DNA of 64,000 nucleotides from Macrosoma leucophasiata (GCA_036365455.1 JAWQUS010000032.1:15508001-15572000), one strand, 5' to 3'; counted from the first letter of the stretch, positions 11,791 through 23,888 are shown. Made by a program: numbers and translations. Notes: generated by a model from the sequence alone, not told the origin.

Positions 11791-12796
11791 GCGTGGTCTG
11801 TTTATAGTTTATAGTGTCTAATTCCACGATATCAAAATCAATGGTCTTGTATTGTTAATACTGCAACTAATGTAGTGATAGAATTTTTTCATTTTTTCTT
11901 TTCATTGTATTACGCCATTGCAAATAAGGGTGGGGTATTTGTCGTAGTAAGTGCGATAAAAACCCATCTCCTGTTCCGTTTGCAATATTTGCCTATTCTC
12001 TTATAATAATAATATGCAACATTTTACGCATCGCAAGTAAAGCACTCTGTACCGATGTTGAGCGGTTACCTTCCGCTGCGCAGATGTCATTTAAGTCAGG
12101 ATGACCACGTTTTGAACACTGCTCTAATCTGTTACTTTTAAAGAAACATTGTTTACTAGAATTCATCACTTTTTCTCCTTGATGAGCAAAATAATAACTT
12201 TTAACAAAATTTTAATCACTGAAAAGAGAAACAGAAAAAATAAATTAAAGTTATACTGTACGTTACTAGTTTTGAGTTTGCGCTAAACAAATCATAAATT
12301 TAGATCATTAGTATAGGTTATGGACTTACTACTAGTACTTCAATATCCTGTGATTTCTGTGTTAAAGGAGAAAATATGGCGCGGCAGCGCGACTTGCGAC
12401 GCATGTTTGCCTTGCAAGTTCGCAAAGCAAAGATGCCATAACTCAAAATTTGTACGTTACATACATCCTACGAATAACGATCTATAGAAATATAACTAAT
12501 ACACTGATCGCTTCGATTGTTTTTGTTAAAAAGTTATACCTATCTACTTTTCCAATTATTAGTGCTCGAAGTCCATTCCCAAAATATTTATTTACTTTCC
12601 CATCTCGAGACCCTTAATGTCTGTGCTATTTTTTATGTAGTTATGGTGGCAAATCAGCTACCAGTTCACATGGCTGATAACTGCTGCCTATAGATCTACA
12701 CAAAAACCAAAAATGCAGATACCTTACCACTTCCTAAAGTAGTTATTTGGCCTCTGTGCTAGGTATTACGTTCTGGTTAGACATTACCTCCTAGAC

Positions 12797-12980
12797 CAGT
12801 GATTCCCAAAGTGGTCCATATAGACCCCCTGGGGTCCATGGGAGACTTGATGGGGTCTACGTATATGCGTAAATAAATATGGGATATATGGGAAAGTGAT
12901 ATAAATGTTACCAAGGGGGTACACCGAAACCAGAAAAAATTGAAAGGGGTCTACAAGATAAAATAGTTCGGGAACCTCTG
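12797..12980. mobile_element. hAT-type MITE (CAGTGATTCCCAAAG family), copy 2
   Basis: 184 bp with the same ends as the copy at 7278. It is flanked by TCCTAGAC (12789-12796) and GCCTAGAC (12981-12988), a 7-of-8 match as expected for an 8-bp hAT target duplication. Non-coding. Confidence 0.8.
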
Positions 12981-13355
12981 GCCTAGACCAACCAGAACAT
13001 ACTTTTTTTAAGATTTTTCATTCTCTTATTTTAAAAGTTAGAGAGGAGGAGAAGACATTCTACCACTTGGAAGTGTCTATCTTTCAGAAGATTGACTTTG
13101 AGAGAAATGGTTGTGGAAACCTCAACCTTCTTTTCAAAGACCTATCTATCTTACTTACACATGTAGGTGTGAAGAAAAAATGTTTTTCAAGTGTTTTGTT
13201 CAACGTTATTTCCTTTTTTTATTTATTTTTTTTTTTTGCTCATCAAGGTGATTTTTTTATTTTGTACATGTATCATTTTTGTTTTTATATTATTTCGCAT
13301 TAACACATGCTTGTGAAATATATTTTATTTTAAAGAAAAATGGAAAGAAAAATTT

Positions 13356-13431
13356 GACTTCAGGCGAGACTCGAACTCGCGGCCTACTGGGAATCTAGTC
13401 CAGCCGCTCTTCCAATTGAGCTACTGAAGTC
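13356..13431 (-). tRNA. tRNA-like sequence, array copy 1 (probably not a working tRNA)
   Basis: On the minus strand the 7-bp acceptor stem (ACTTCAG with CTGAAGT), the 4-bp D stem (GCTC/GAGC) with AATTGGAA loop, and the 5-bp T stem (GCGAG/CTCGC) with a TTCGAGT loop are all intact. The anticodon stem GCTGG/CCAGT leaves a 9-nt loop, ACTAGATTC, instead of 7. A 7-nt loop needs an A-C mismatch and would give anticodon AGA without the long arm of tRNA-Ser. Box A and box B words are present, so RNA polymerase III could read it. A tRNA-derived mobile unit is the likelier identity. Confidence 0.45.
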
Positions 13432-13647
13432 CTGCCCGATTTGTCAAATCTTTCCTTCACATTTATTGCCTTGCTTTATGGTAGCAGTAGCGCCATCTAT
13501 TGCCAACCATGCTAGTTAGGCAACCGATATAATAGACTTTTCAGATTGAATATCGTAAAGAAGTCGTTTTTCGCCTTTATAATTGTTTTTATATTATTTC
13601 GCATTAACACATGCTTGTGAAATATATTTTATTTTAAAGAAAAAATT

Positions 13648-13723
13648 GACTTCAGGCGAGACTCGAACTCGCGGCCTACTGGGAATCTAGTCCAGCCGCT
13701 CTTCCAATTGAGCTACTGAAGTC
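13648..13723 (-). tRNA. tRNA-like sequence, array copy 2
   Basis: Identical in the tRNA-like part to copy 1 (13356), including the 9-nt anticodon loop, and 292 bp away from it. The identity points to recent duplication or homogenisation of the array. Function as a tRNA is doubtful for the same reason. Confidence 0.45.
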
Positions 13724-13939
13724 CTGCCCGATTAGTCAAATCTTTCCTTCACGTTTATTGCCTTGCTTTATGGTAGCAGTAGCGCCATCTATTGCCAACC
13801 ATGCTAGTTAGGCAACCGATATAATAGACTTTTCATATTGAATATCGTAAAGAAGTCGCTTTTCCCCTTTATAATTGTTTTTATATTATTTCGCATTAAC
13901 ACATGCTTGTGAAATATATTTTATTTTAAAGAAAAAATT

Positions 13940-14004
13940 GACTTCAGGCGAGACTCGAACTCGCGGCCTATTTGGCATCTAGTCCAGCCGCTCTTCCAAT
14001 TGAG
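13940..14004 (-). pseudogene. tRNA-like sequence, array copy 3, truncated
   Basis: Same T arm and acceptor 3' side as its neighbours, but the anticodon-arm region is altered (TTTGGC in place of CTGGGA). The part that would form the 5' acceptor strand is missing, since the unit jumps from the D-stem word to the spacer word CCCGATTTGTC. It cannot fold as a cloverleaf. Confidence 0.7.
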
Positions 14005-14105
14005 CCCGATTTGTCAAATCTATTGCATGGTTGGCAATAGATGGCGCTACTGCTACCATAAAGCAAGGCAATAAATGTGAAGGAAAGATTTGACAAATCG
14101 GGCAG

Positions 14106-14181
14106 GACTTCAGTAGCTCAATTGGAAGAGCGGCTGGACTAGATTCCCATTAGGCCGCGAGTTCGAGTCTCGCCTGAAGTC
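14106..14181 (+). tRNA. tRNA-like sequence, inverted array copy 4
   Basis: Plus-strand copy of the same 76-nt sequence. Acceptor, D and T stems are intact. One base of the anticodon stem differs (CCATT in place of CCAGT), weakening it further. It points the opposite way to copies 1-3. Confidence 0.4.
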
Positions 14182-14349
14182 AAATTTTTCTTTTCATTTT
14201 TCTTTAAAATAAAATATAGTTCACAAGCATGTGTTAATGCGAAATAATATAAAAACAATTATTAAGGGTAAAAGCGACTTCTTTACGATATTCAATAAAC
14301 TGAAAAGTCTATTATATCGGTTGCCTAACTAGCATGGTTGGCAATAGAT

Positions 14350-14550
14350 GGCGCTACTGCTACCATAGAGTTCTAGAGTGGCGACCGCGTACCGGAAGAC
14401 GAAGCGTAGGCAGGCCCCCCACGAGGTGGACCGACGACCTGGTGAAGGTCGCGGGCAATCGTTGGATGAGGGCGGTCCAGGACCGTTCGTGGTGGCATTC
14501 TTTGGGGGAGGCCTTTGTCCAGCAGTGGACGTCTTTTGGCTGAAATGATG
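14350..14550 (+). pseudogene. RTE-like LINE, 3'-terminal fragment inside a tRNA-like unit
   Basis: The plus-strand frame includes VGRPPTRWTDDLVKVAGNRW and ends with a stop after TSFG, followed by AAATGATG. This is the usual C-terminus and short 3' tail of a LINE reverse transcriptase common in Lepidoptera, and the same sequence is present at 60590-60747. It starts just after CTACCATA of the array unit. It ends just before the AGGCC of a tRNA-like sequence whose 3' half (14551-14580) follows. A 5'-truncated LINE therefore replaced part of a unit. Confidence 0.8.
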
Positions 14551-16800
14551 AGGCCGCGAGTTCGAGTCTCGCCTGAAGTCAAATTTTCTTTACATTTTTC
14601 TTTAAAATAAAATATGTATCATCTTGGCAATTCTGCGACAGGGCCATAATTAGGAATCCAATTACAAACAAAAAAAAGAATATGACGTCATATAAACTAG
14701 TAGATTTAGGCTAAATCTAATCACCCTGCATTAACTGAATCTCTAGTGGTATGATGAAATAAGGCGCGTTGCTGAAGGAATCATACTGAAACGATGATTG
14801 GCTCATCGCGCGACGCGTCATAACCGCCCGTCGTGATTCGTTCTTTACTCTTGCTATACGTATCACTCTACTCATCAACCTCGGTGAGCTTTTATCTTGA
14901 CGTAAGTTTTCTATTTCATAGGTAAACGATGCGCAAAATCTTCCCACTCTAACGTCCAAGGCTTGGGATCCGTGCCGATACCCATATTAAAAGATCAACC
15001 ACCCTGGTTCATAAAATAATACTTACTGCTGTATTCTGTAATATTCTTCTGAGAAAGTTTTGAAATATTAACTTCCCGGATTTAAGTTTGAATGAAAATT
15101 AACAACATTTATTTCTTCAACAACTGGAATATTGATTGACTCGATGAAATATGTATCGTTAATCACTGGTATATATTTTATTGCAATTTACATAAAATAC
15201 ATAATCGATAACGACCCAATACTAAAACAACACTGAATTTTAAAATATCATTCTGACTCTGTTGTGTTTCTTTCGACGAACGAAACAGCTATACTTCTTC
15301 TACACAGTGGACGGGACGGGACGTCGCGTGACGCTGCCATACTAAACACAAGGTGCACTGAGCTGAGTGACGGAACTTTTATCTTTCCTTTTATTCCGTA
15401 TCCCAGGCTACACGAGGAATTAAACTGCTTAGGTTAAACCCCTTGTCAGGGGTAAGTGACATTGGGATATTTCCACTCTCGGAGTTAGGTGTTGTGCTCG
15501 TTATAGGCTCGCCACCATTAAACAAAATAATGGCATTTTACATATCTGCCTATTCCTTTTATTAACCCTAAGTCTTAGTACTAATTACCTACGTAATCTT
15601 TATGAAATCGTTATTCAGGAGTCGCATACTTTTTAGAAACCTCAAAGGTACACATTAGAGCTAGGAGGTTCTTTTTAGTACAGCCAGAGTATAACACCAG
15701 AAAAACTTAATATTTAGAAAAGTAAGTTTAATGCTTTGAGAATATTGGTAAAACAAAAGTTGTTCATTATGATACACAGCTGTTGTCTAAAGACCCTGCA
15801 TATTCTTAGAGACTTTTTTTCATTAATTAATTCATCGTTATCTGCGAAGGTATGAGGGATGCGTGAGGTGCGGACCGGAATGAAGGATAGGGTAAAAAAA
15901 TACAACAAAGTTCCACAAGAAAATGAATGTTGATTATTTTCATATGCAGAATGGAAACCCGGGAAGTTACAGACCAAAAATGCTGTTCGCTCGTTATTAA
16001 ATAATATCTCTCACCCGTCATTACTACAACATAATAAATCTTCGGTTAAAGAACCATCGTGGGGCTCTACAGCTTAATTTACTCTCTTTTTCTAGTTTAC
16101 GTTATTGATTTTTTTTTTCGTACATCTAACAAGAGCAATAGCGATGATCTGATTATCGATATCGCTTTCAAAGTACTTACCAAAGTAATAATTTAACTAT
16201 ATTGAGATTAGGTACCACTATTGCTCTCTTAGCCGCGGTACGCAAGGACAGGAAAAACATCAAACATCATCGTTCGTCTTGTAAAACCTGGAAAATCGCT
16301 CCCGACTCGACTGATTGTTTTAGGGCTGGTTGAATTGTTAATCCAAACCATGTATTCTCAATTGAACCCGATAATTGGTGCAACGATCGGGTATGACTGT
16401 CCATTAGTCTAATGAACTTGAAATGGGGAATACTTAATAGGGATTTTCAGGGTTATTTGGCTGACGAATAATTGTTACTTTCGACTGCAATTTTCGAATA
16501 CGTTTGTGGTAGCGGACTGACTGCTTGCACAAAAAAAAACAGAACAATGGCTTCAGTGTAAATGGTTTACTTATTGCCAACCTACCTAGGAATGATTTAC
16601 CTCAGATGCACGAATGAGAAACTATGAGACAGTATGAGACGCCTGGTTTGGCCAATCAAATGGATAAAAACCTAGCATATGATGCAATTGACACAATAAT
16701 ATGACTGAATAATTGAAACAATTGACCATCCTATATAGCAAATGTATTCTTGTTTATTCTAAGTTGAAGAGTCTCCAACTCAATATGAGTATCTTAACAT

Positions 16801-17075
16801 AGGTACCTACTCAAGAGGCGCAGCTATAGGGAGGTGGCCCGCACCGGGAACCACGAGTTTGGGGGTGACGCCCTCTCTTTAATAACCAAAATTTGAGCTG
16901 TTTCGCATTGATAACACCAGGGGGAGCCAGAGACAGAATTTGCTCAAATATGCACAGCGATGGAGAATGGAGAAATAAGATACAAAAGAATGACGAGTAC
17001 TTTTTTTTTCCTTTTATTATAGATAGTATAAATTAACAAAAGGGGCGCCACCCATGTTAGCTACGCCACTAGGTA
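16801..17075. repeat. hAT-like non-autonomous element, GGCGYAGCTA ends
   Basis: The ends GGCGCAGCTATAGG and GTTAGCTACGCCACT are inverted. Both sides carry AGGTACCTACT, consistent with a duplicated target, although this word is common in the region. It shares its inner start (GGCCCGCACCGGG) with the copy at 19851-20164. Confidence 0.6.
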
Positions 17076-17340
17076 CCTACTAGAAAACCTTTTTAAGCCA
17101 ATTGCACTCCACTTCTTGGATTACGAAAACTGGACATTCAAACATTTCATTTCTCGAGTATAACTAACACATAAAAAAAATAGAAGTGAATTCGTAAGTA
17201 TGTTTCCAAAACGGAATAATGCTCTTGCTAAGAGCTGACGAAATGTAGGTACAGCCTACTGTACTGTACTGGAGGTACCTTAATTTTTTCGAAGCATTTC
17301 GTCGTATCTAACTCGAAACTTTAATAGCGTAAGGTCACAT

Positions 17341-17559
17341 CGCGGACACTCCGCCAAAATGCCATACAAACGCTTGATTTGGTCTCTATTACACAGACAT
17401 CAATCAATCAGTGACGTGTATTTATACGTGCACCTGTGTGCGTAGTACGTAGAGAGCACCAAATGTCGCCTATAAGAGGGGAGGAGATTGGGTGAGGCGG
17501 GGAAATCGGGCGGAACGTCGAAGTCTCCATTTTACGTAGTATTATTACATATTCTCTGC
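17341..17559 (+). repeat. Interspersed repeat R225, copy 2
   Basis: Begins CGCGGACACTCCGCC and ends ATTACATATTCTCTG, as in the copy at 3676. A few indels. Non-coding. Confidence 0.75.
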
Positions 17560-17827
17560 TAAGGTAGTTCTTTCATAGAATAGTAGGTACGGTTAGTATC
17601 GGGCAGGAAAACATTGTAAGTAGCCAATATTTCTGACCCTTAACGAAAAAGTTGTAACATTCATGGCTGGCATGCCTCTTCTGTATGATAAAAACTATCT
17701 CTTCCTGTAGAAAATAAGATAGGTACCTGTTCAAGTCAGATTTGCTCAAAAGCAACTTAACTCTACAAATTACAAACCACGCATGTCTTAGTCAAATAGG
17801 TCTCAGTAAGTAGTCAAATCAGCAGCT

Positions 17828-17945
17828 TAACTTTGGTATGCTACACAACAGACCAGTCCCCACAATTGGCATCCTTTCACAAATATGACTCAAGTGGCAG
17901 TCATTGCTCTCCTCGACCATTTTGAAGGGAAGTGAGCAACCCGTT
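17828..17945 (-). repeat. Repeat family R400, fragment
   Basis: On the minus strand it matches the start of the family seen at 24284-24720 and, inverted, at 62635-63035. Shared words are GGGTTGCTCACTTC, CCATTTTGAAGGGAAG in the opposite sense, and GGGGACTGGTCTGT. Only the first 120 bp are present. Confidence 0.6.
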
Positions 17946-18408
17946 ACAAGAGTTTGGTTCGCTGGGCCTAGTTTGACGTCTCTGCTTGGCTTCGGATTCG
18001 CCACGCTTACAGTTCGGTTCGGTTTACAATTTGACAAGGGCTTTACAGGCGAATACTAAATCGTCACTCAATTTCTTGTGATGCTTTTTCTTTTGACCTG
18101 TTTACTGTTTCGCGGCGACGGCGACGCTGTTTGGAAGATCGAGCTTAAGATTCATGTCTCACTACGGGTTCATACGCACTATGCGGCTATGCGCAAATGC
18201 TAGCCATCCGGCTGACTGCAAGCACAATTTTATTATTTACGTAATATTTATTTCTGAAATGTCCACGTCCATCTTTGAAATGGATCGTTATGATTGCAAA
18301 TCGCAACGGTTCTTCAACCGCACGTGGCGGTTGCGAAGGCCGCTGCCCGTGATCCGGCTGGCCGCATTTGCAACCGCATCCTGTGGTCAGAAGCCTAAAA
18401 ATTGTTAA

Positions 18409-18672
18409 CGGCCTTAGTAGTCTAGTGGTAGCAGGCCGATGATGGGATCCCAGGTTCGATTCCTGGGTCGGGGCTATCTGAGATAACGATGTAAAATCCT
18501 TTATCTCTCGAGACTGATTGTATCATTTTCTGGAAGTTTCTCAGTACCTCTGAGTTGGTGATGTGCCCATGAGAGATGAGAGATGAGATGTCAACAGGCT
18601 CACCACTCTATGGGCCATAAACGTAACCTATGAATCGTGGGTGTTTGCATACATGCATTTACCTCTGCCTTA
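18409..18672 (+). repeat. tRNA-derived SINE, family 1, copy 1
   Basis: The head looks like a tRNA promoter: box A region TAGTCTAGTGGTAGCAGG and box B GGTTCGATTCC. A body follows with TTTATCTCT, TTTTCTGGAA, TGTGCCC, CAACAGGCTC and a 3' part GAATCGTGGGTGTTTGCAT. Other copies lie at 32884-33130 and 33968-34240, a head alone at 32416-32486 and a tail at 29480-29585. Such elements borrow LINE enzymes for mobility. Confidence 0.8.
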
Positions 18673-19374
18673 AAATTGTCCGCCGTTTCAATATTCGGTT
18701 TCAGATGTGGTAGATAATATCTAGTGGCACCAATAATCGACTCCTTTAGGAGATAGTGTGTTTGTTTCTTAAATTAGGAGTAGGTACTTTCATCATGTTA
18801 AAATCAAAAATTGATATTCAATATTCTCAAATATGTTCTTGAGATATTGCTTAAAGTCTGTTTTTTTCGGTACGGACTAAATTGACATAAACTGTGTGGC
18901 TAGGTTTTTGGGGATCATTAATAGTGATGTGCCACTACCGTAACTTTACGTAATTTACTATGTAGTATCGTTTTTCAGTCATAATTTTTATTTTATTTTA
19001 TTCCAGAGAACAAACAGTTTTATTTGCATACAAACAATCTTAATATAATTACATCAGACCATTTATAAGTTTCCGTATTTGGACATCTAAGGAATTGCAT
19101 ATTGTTTCATAACAGTAACAAAAACAGAAAACAAAAAAACAATATCCCTTTAAACATCCCTGGTATCCCTAATGATAGTGGCAATACGCTTGCAGTACAT
19201 TTGGTTGGTAGGTAAATGGAAAATGCAGCCTATTAACATTAACACAAAATGCAGAGATGCTTTTTTACTTGTGAGGCTTACGTTAGTGATAGTATTATAT
19301 CTTAACGGCACACTAAAGCGTTGAGCATTTACCATTGGGCAGCGATAGACTTTGTAATGCGATAGTGACTACGC

Positions 19375-19428
19375 CAGAGAATATGTATTAATACTACTTA
19401 TAGAATGGACACTTCGATGTCCCACCCG
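19375..19428 (-). repeat. R225 fragment
   Basis: Contains CAGAGAATATGTATTAATAC and GAATGGACACTTCGATGTCC, the reverse complement of the R225 3' end. Truncated after about 55 bp. Confidence 0.65.
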
Positions 19429-19850
19429 AGTTCCTCCTAAAGAGGTAGTTGAATAAACTTCAACAGTGAGGTTTCCAGCGGTCTATTTTTAGTTAATTTC
19501 TTCACGTAATCAGTGCGACGACTCGACTCCGCCACTGATCTTTTACCATGACGACTACACGGACAAGTAGAGAACTATTCTCATGTTGCCTGGACGAAAC
19601 TACTGCCACATTTGCCCCATCGCGTACAGCACTTCTACACCGTAAAAACTTCTTAACCTCCATACACCTTCTTCGCAGCGACTTGCATCCAACTTCACGG
19701 ATGTATTTAAGCGATTTTCTGCAGTTACGATGGGTGTAGTAAGTAGAAAGATGTATGCCATCGTGGACTTGTTTGTAGATCTACCAAAGAGAAAATACTC
19801 CACCATACATTAATTGGATATATCTCAAAAGATTAAGGGAGCGCCTTCGA

Positions 19851-20164
19851 CAGTGGTGTAGCTATAAAAGAGTAGCGGAGGCGGCCCGCACCGGGTGCCA
19901 CACATTACGGGATGACACCCTCTCTTGAAATAACCAAAAATTGAGCGGATTAGGCGTGAAATCGCAACACAACTGTCGCTTTTGCATTTATAATATTAGG
20001 GTATCACGTCGTGGGGGGCGCCAAAGGCAGGGAATTTGGGGTGTGAATCTCAAATAGGGTGGCACACCGGTGGCGAAATAAGATAGGTATAAAGAATGGG
20101 GAGTATGTCCTTTTTTTCTTTTGCTCATCCGTCCCAGGTGCCGTCCAAGTTAGCTACGCCACAA
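19851..20164. mobile_element. hAT-type MITE, GTAGCTA family
   Basis: 314 bp with ends CAGTGGTGTAGCTA and TTAGCTACGCCACAA. It is flanked by GCCTTCGA (19843-19850) and GTCTTCGA (20165-20172), a 7-of-8 duplicate. It shares the start GGCCCGCACCGGG with the element at 16801. Non-coding. Confidence 0.75.
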
Positions 20165-21505
20165 GTCTTCGATGAAAGATCCCAGGCGGCTATATTTTTG
20201 CCGACATCTCCAAAATGTATCGTTATATACCAAACCAAAATATTTATACACAAAACTTTAACCAATTATATAGGTACGCAAACCTATTGTTGAAAAACAG
20301 CGTAAAAATCCGTGCTTAGTATGTAGTCTTTGAGTTAATCGCAAAGAGACCGAGAGATACGCCGCGGGGACTTTTATAATAAGTAAAACTTAGAATAAAA
20401 GTCAATTTATTTGCCTCTCCACTAAGGTTTTACAAATTTATGAGGTAACGATGATAAAACATTCATATAGTGGACATCCTTGAATTGGGGAGGACTGGTG
20501 CCCGAAATAAATAAGACAAAATGTCTCACTTGTGATACAGGTCATCAGCCTCTCACCCTGCTATCTGCCCCACATTACGGTCAGTTGTGGGGCAGCTAGC
20601 AGGGCACAAACCACAGAGGGAAACCGACAGATGCCCCATAGCCACTGGATGCTCCTGGAGGAGCTTTAGTTCTGAATTGACTAAGACTTCAATGTTTTCG
20701 AATCGCCGTGGTCAAAGGATTGACGACATTGCTCCAATACCTGTCTCAGGAAGTTTTGGACTCTTATTGTATGCTGTTCTCTTTCTGTGCTATTTATTAT
20801 GTGCTATTCTGACTACTCAAAAAAACAACAGAACACATAAGATTTAGAAGCCTATTAAAACATTTTGCTCTTAAGTATATATCTGCGGACGAAAACACTT
20901 CCAGGAAAAAGTTGATGGCACGAAACTGATAAGATGTTATAATCGAAAATTAAACGAAAGCATTTGAGTTACGCGGTCGGTCCCCTGGGGCCCGACCGCC
21001 AAGTTTGAGTAGTCAAAATAGCACAGGCAGTTGGCCCCCTGCTAGGTATGGACACAATTATGTTAATATGATTTAGTAGTGAGAATTATTCTTCGGTGTG
21101 AATTTACTTCAACGTACTGCACAGCAGTGTCTTTTGAAAGTGTAGTTACCTTTAGGAGTCAAAATAAATACAAGTTTTCCTAACGAATTAAGGTCAGGGT
21201 TTACAAAAACGATAGGTATATTCACATTTATATTCCAATTTTTAACACTACCAACATTTTCTTTTAAATGGGTTGTTTTATGTGACTTTGATAGTAAATT
21301 ATATTACCTACTTGCTGTACAATTACAAAATTCGACGAGCATACACACAGGCCTTCTCCGATAATTAGGGGTCGTACAATTATCCGATAATTATCGTGTA
21401 ACCTAAATAACCGCAAAGGTACCAGTACCGCAGCGCTGGATGACAGAGTGGAGATTTGGAGAACGCTTTGGGCATCGTCAATTTATGTCATAAGAAAATG
21501 CTGAT

Positions 21506-21550
21506 CAAATGGTCGACAGACATGTACGGGACATGTCTGTCGACCATTTG
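21506..21550. repeat. 20-bp perfect hairpin, 5-nt loop
   Basis: The arms CAAATGGTCGACAGACATGT and its complement enclose ACGGG. No transposon ends recognised. The surrounding 20173-22228 has no gene I can support. Confidence 0.75.
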
Positions 21551-22228
21551 AGAGCAAAGAACTGGCGGTTAAAGGCTCCCAACTCTTAAGTTAGAGTATG
21601 AATAAGATATAGAGTAGACGTCATAGCATTAAGGCGCCATAGCGGTCAGGGCTTAAAATCATCTGCTGATACCATACTGTACTAAATATTAGGTAAGTGG
21701 ATAGATACTATTACGAAACTGGCAGATTGACTATACAAGCACTTATGCAGTGGTAATAAATGCTATATTTGATTTTGGATAATCGGAAAGTGCCCTGACT
21801 GTACCTGAATGGTTGTGAGCATGAACAGCAGTAATGTCTGATTTTCCGATAAAAGAAGTAACCGTTTCTTACCAATGCCTTTCCTTTACTTTCTGTAGCA
21901 AATTTTCAAAAGAAATTATCTACTCTACCGACTGACTCTGCAACTGCCACGATATGATAAACAACCAACGACTGTCCTTCGCTTATCATTTTACGACACA
22001 ACTGGATACGCAGTCGTTTCTGGTCTGCCGAATCTTCAAATCTTTTAACACTTTACTAATTCCAAAACTTAACAAAGAGCGAAAAAAAAAAACGAAAAAT
22101 TTAAGTAGGTAAGTACCTACTTGCTTAGCTAAATGTGTTTTTTCTTTTTTTATTGCAAGTAGGTATGCACGAGCTCCACGTAGGTGCAAGTATTATTTTC
22201 GACATTCACCAAACACATGATTATAATA

Positions 22229-23499
22229 GGTTGGGGAAAAAATCTTTTCGCATTATAGTATGTATGAACTTGTAATAAAATCTCTTTGGCTGTAGTATTT
22301 GTATCTGGCTGGTTTTGGTATCATTGAAAGTTAAAATTTAAAGGAACATAATTCAAATTAGGCAAATGTGTGATTTTCAATTGTTTTTCGTACTGTCAAG
22401 ATGAGTGAATCTAATGAAGAAATTCGATACATTTTAAAATTTTACTACAAAAAAGGTAAAAATGCAACGCAAGCCGCGAATCAAATTTGCGATGTTTATG
22501 GAACTAGTGCAGTGTCTGTGAGAGTAGCACAAATTTGTTTTAAACGTTTTCAATCCGGAAATTTTGATGTCAAAGCTGCACCTCGCTCTGGTCGCCTTAT
22601 TACGGATAAAATGGATGCCATTTTTGAAAAAGTGGAGCTAGATCGACATGTTAGTAGTTACGACGTATCTGGAGAACTGAGAATTGATCACAAAACAGTT
22701 TTGGCGCATTTGAAAAAAGCTGGGTACAAAAAAAAAGCTCGATATTTGGGTACCTCACGAGCTCACTAAAAGAAACCTAATGAACCGTGTACTCGTTTGT
22801 GATTCTTTATTGCGGCGTAATGAAACCGAATCTTTTTTTAAGAAGCTGATAACTGGTGATGAAAAGTGGATCACGTACGACAAGAACGTGCGAAAAAGGT
22901 CGTGGTCAAAGGCCGGTCAGGCTTCACAGACTGTGGCGAAACCCGGGTTAACTCGCAATAAGGTGATGTTGTGTGTGTGGTGGGATTGGAAGGGCATTAT
23001 TCATTATGAGCTATTGCCACCAGGCAGGACTATCGATTCTGAACTCTACTGCGAACAACTGATGAGAATAAAGCAAGAAGTTGAGAGAAAGCGGCCGGAA
23101 TTGATCAACAGAAGGGGTGTGGTGTTTCATCATGATAACTAGACCTCACACATCTATAGCCACTCAGCAAAAATTAAGAGAGTTTGGCTGGGAGGTGTTA
23201 ATGCATCCGCCGTATAGTCCTGACCTTGCACCTTCAGATTTCCACCTGTTTCGGTCTCTTCTGAATTCTTTATGCAATGTTAGGTTAACATCACGAGAGG
23301 ACTGCCAAATCCACTTGTCGCGGTATTTTGATGAGAAGTCCCAAAATTTTTATAGCAATGGGATCATGTCCCTACCTACAAGATGGCACAAGGTTATCTA
23401 ACAAAATGGTACATACATACTTTAGTTAAATTTAAATAAACTATATTAAAAAATGTTTTGAATTATCTTAAAAAATGTGAAGAAACTTTTTCCCCAACC
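22229..23499 (+). mobile_element. mariner element A (DD34D), complete but frameshifted
   Basis: 1271 bp with TA on each side (22227-22228 and 23500-23501). The ends GGTTGGGGAAAAA and TTTTTCCCCAACC are inverted repeats. One internal transposase gene follows on the same strand. The nearly full length and few disabling changes suggest a fairly recent insertion. The element sits in the giant intron, in the same orientation as the host gene. Confidence 0.92.
22401..23401 (+). pseudogene. mariner transposase A, two frameshifts
   Basis: Starts MSESNEEIRYILKF, followed by a helix-turn-helix region with GRLITDK and IDHKTVLAHLKKAGYKKK. The catalytic D motifs are TGDEKW, VFHHDN and YSPDLAPSDF, with 34 residues between the second and third acidic residues. 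An extra A in the run near 22731 throws the frame out. A 2-base loss near 23139 (after HHDN) does so again. Compared with copy C (30499-31525) these are the only clear frame breaks. It cuts and pastes DNA in the family; this copy is inactive. Confidence 0.9.
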
Positions 23500-23669
23500 T
23501 AATATTTTGAACACGCCATTTGGAATTGTACGCCATGATTTTTAGGAAAATCCTACATCGTACCCGCCAGGTCAACCGCTTCACTATATAGCTTTCGTTC
23601 CCTGCAGTATCGGGCTTGTAGAATAGGACTGAGGTATCCTCTGCCTGTCGTAAGAGGCGACTAAAAGCA

Positions 23670-23888
23670 CACCGCGGACACTCCGCCACAATTCCATACA
23701 ATCGCTTAATTTGGTCTCTATTACACAGACTTCAATCAGTAACGTGTATTTACACGTGCACCTGTGTGCGTAGCACGTAGAGAATACCAAACGTTGCTGC
23801 TAAAAGGGAAGGAAGTTGAGTGAGGCGGGGAAATCGGGCGGGACGTCGAAGTGTCCATTCTATACGTAGTATTATTACATATTCTCTG
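23670..23888 (+). repeat. Interspersed repeat R225, copy 3
   Basis: Starts ACCGCGGACACTCCGCC and ends TTACATATTCTCTG. It is followed after 48 bp by a P130 palindromic MITE. Confidence 0.78.

Larger units (their letters stand above)
13279..14350. repeat. Tandem and inverted array of a 292-bp tRNA-like unit
   Basis: Three direct units have starts of the tRNA-like part at 13356, 13648 and 13940, an exact 292-bp period. They are followed by an inverted unit (from about 14025) and the start of a further one. Each unit holds a 76-nt tRNA-like sequence, a spacer with CCATCTATTGCCAACCATGC, and a segment with GCATTAACACATGCTTGTG. The third direct unit is truncated inside the tRNA-like part. Direct and inverted units together could form a hairpin several hundred bases long. 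Another unit lies at about 30180-31730 and a scrap at 33767-33860. Confidence 0.88.

Noticed and set aside
11522..11827. 101-codon frame with repeated TALRLYF words
   Set aside because: It is the translation of the 42-bp tandem repeat of a palindromic MITE.
18409..18480. True tRNA gene with boxes A and B
   Set aside because: The same sequence recurs with a shared 180-bp downstream body, which marks it as a SINE head.
20587..20847. 86-codon frame ending in a hydrophobic stretch
   Set aside because: No recognisable domain and AT-rich hydrophobic codons are expected by chance; no supporting context.
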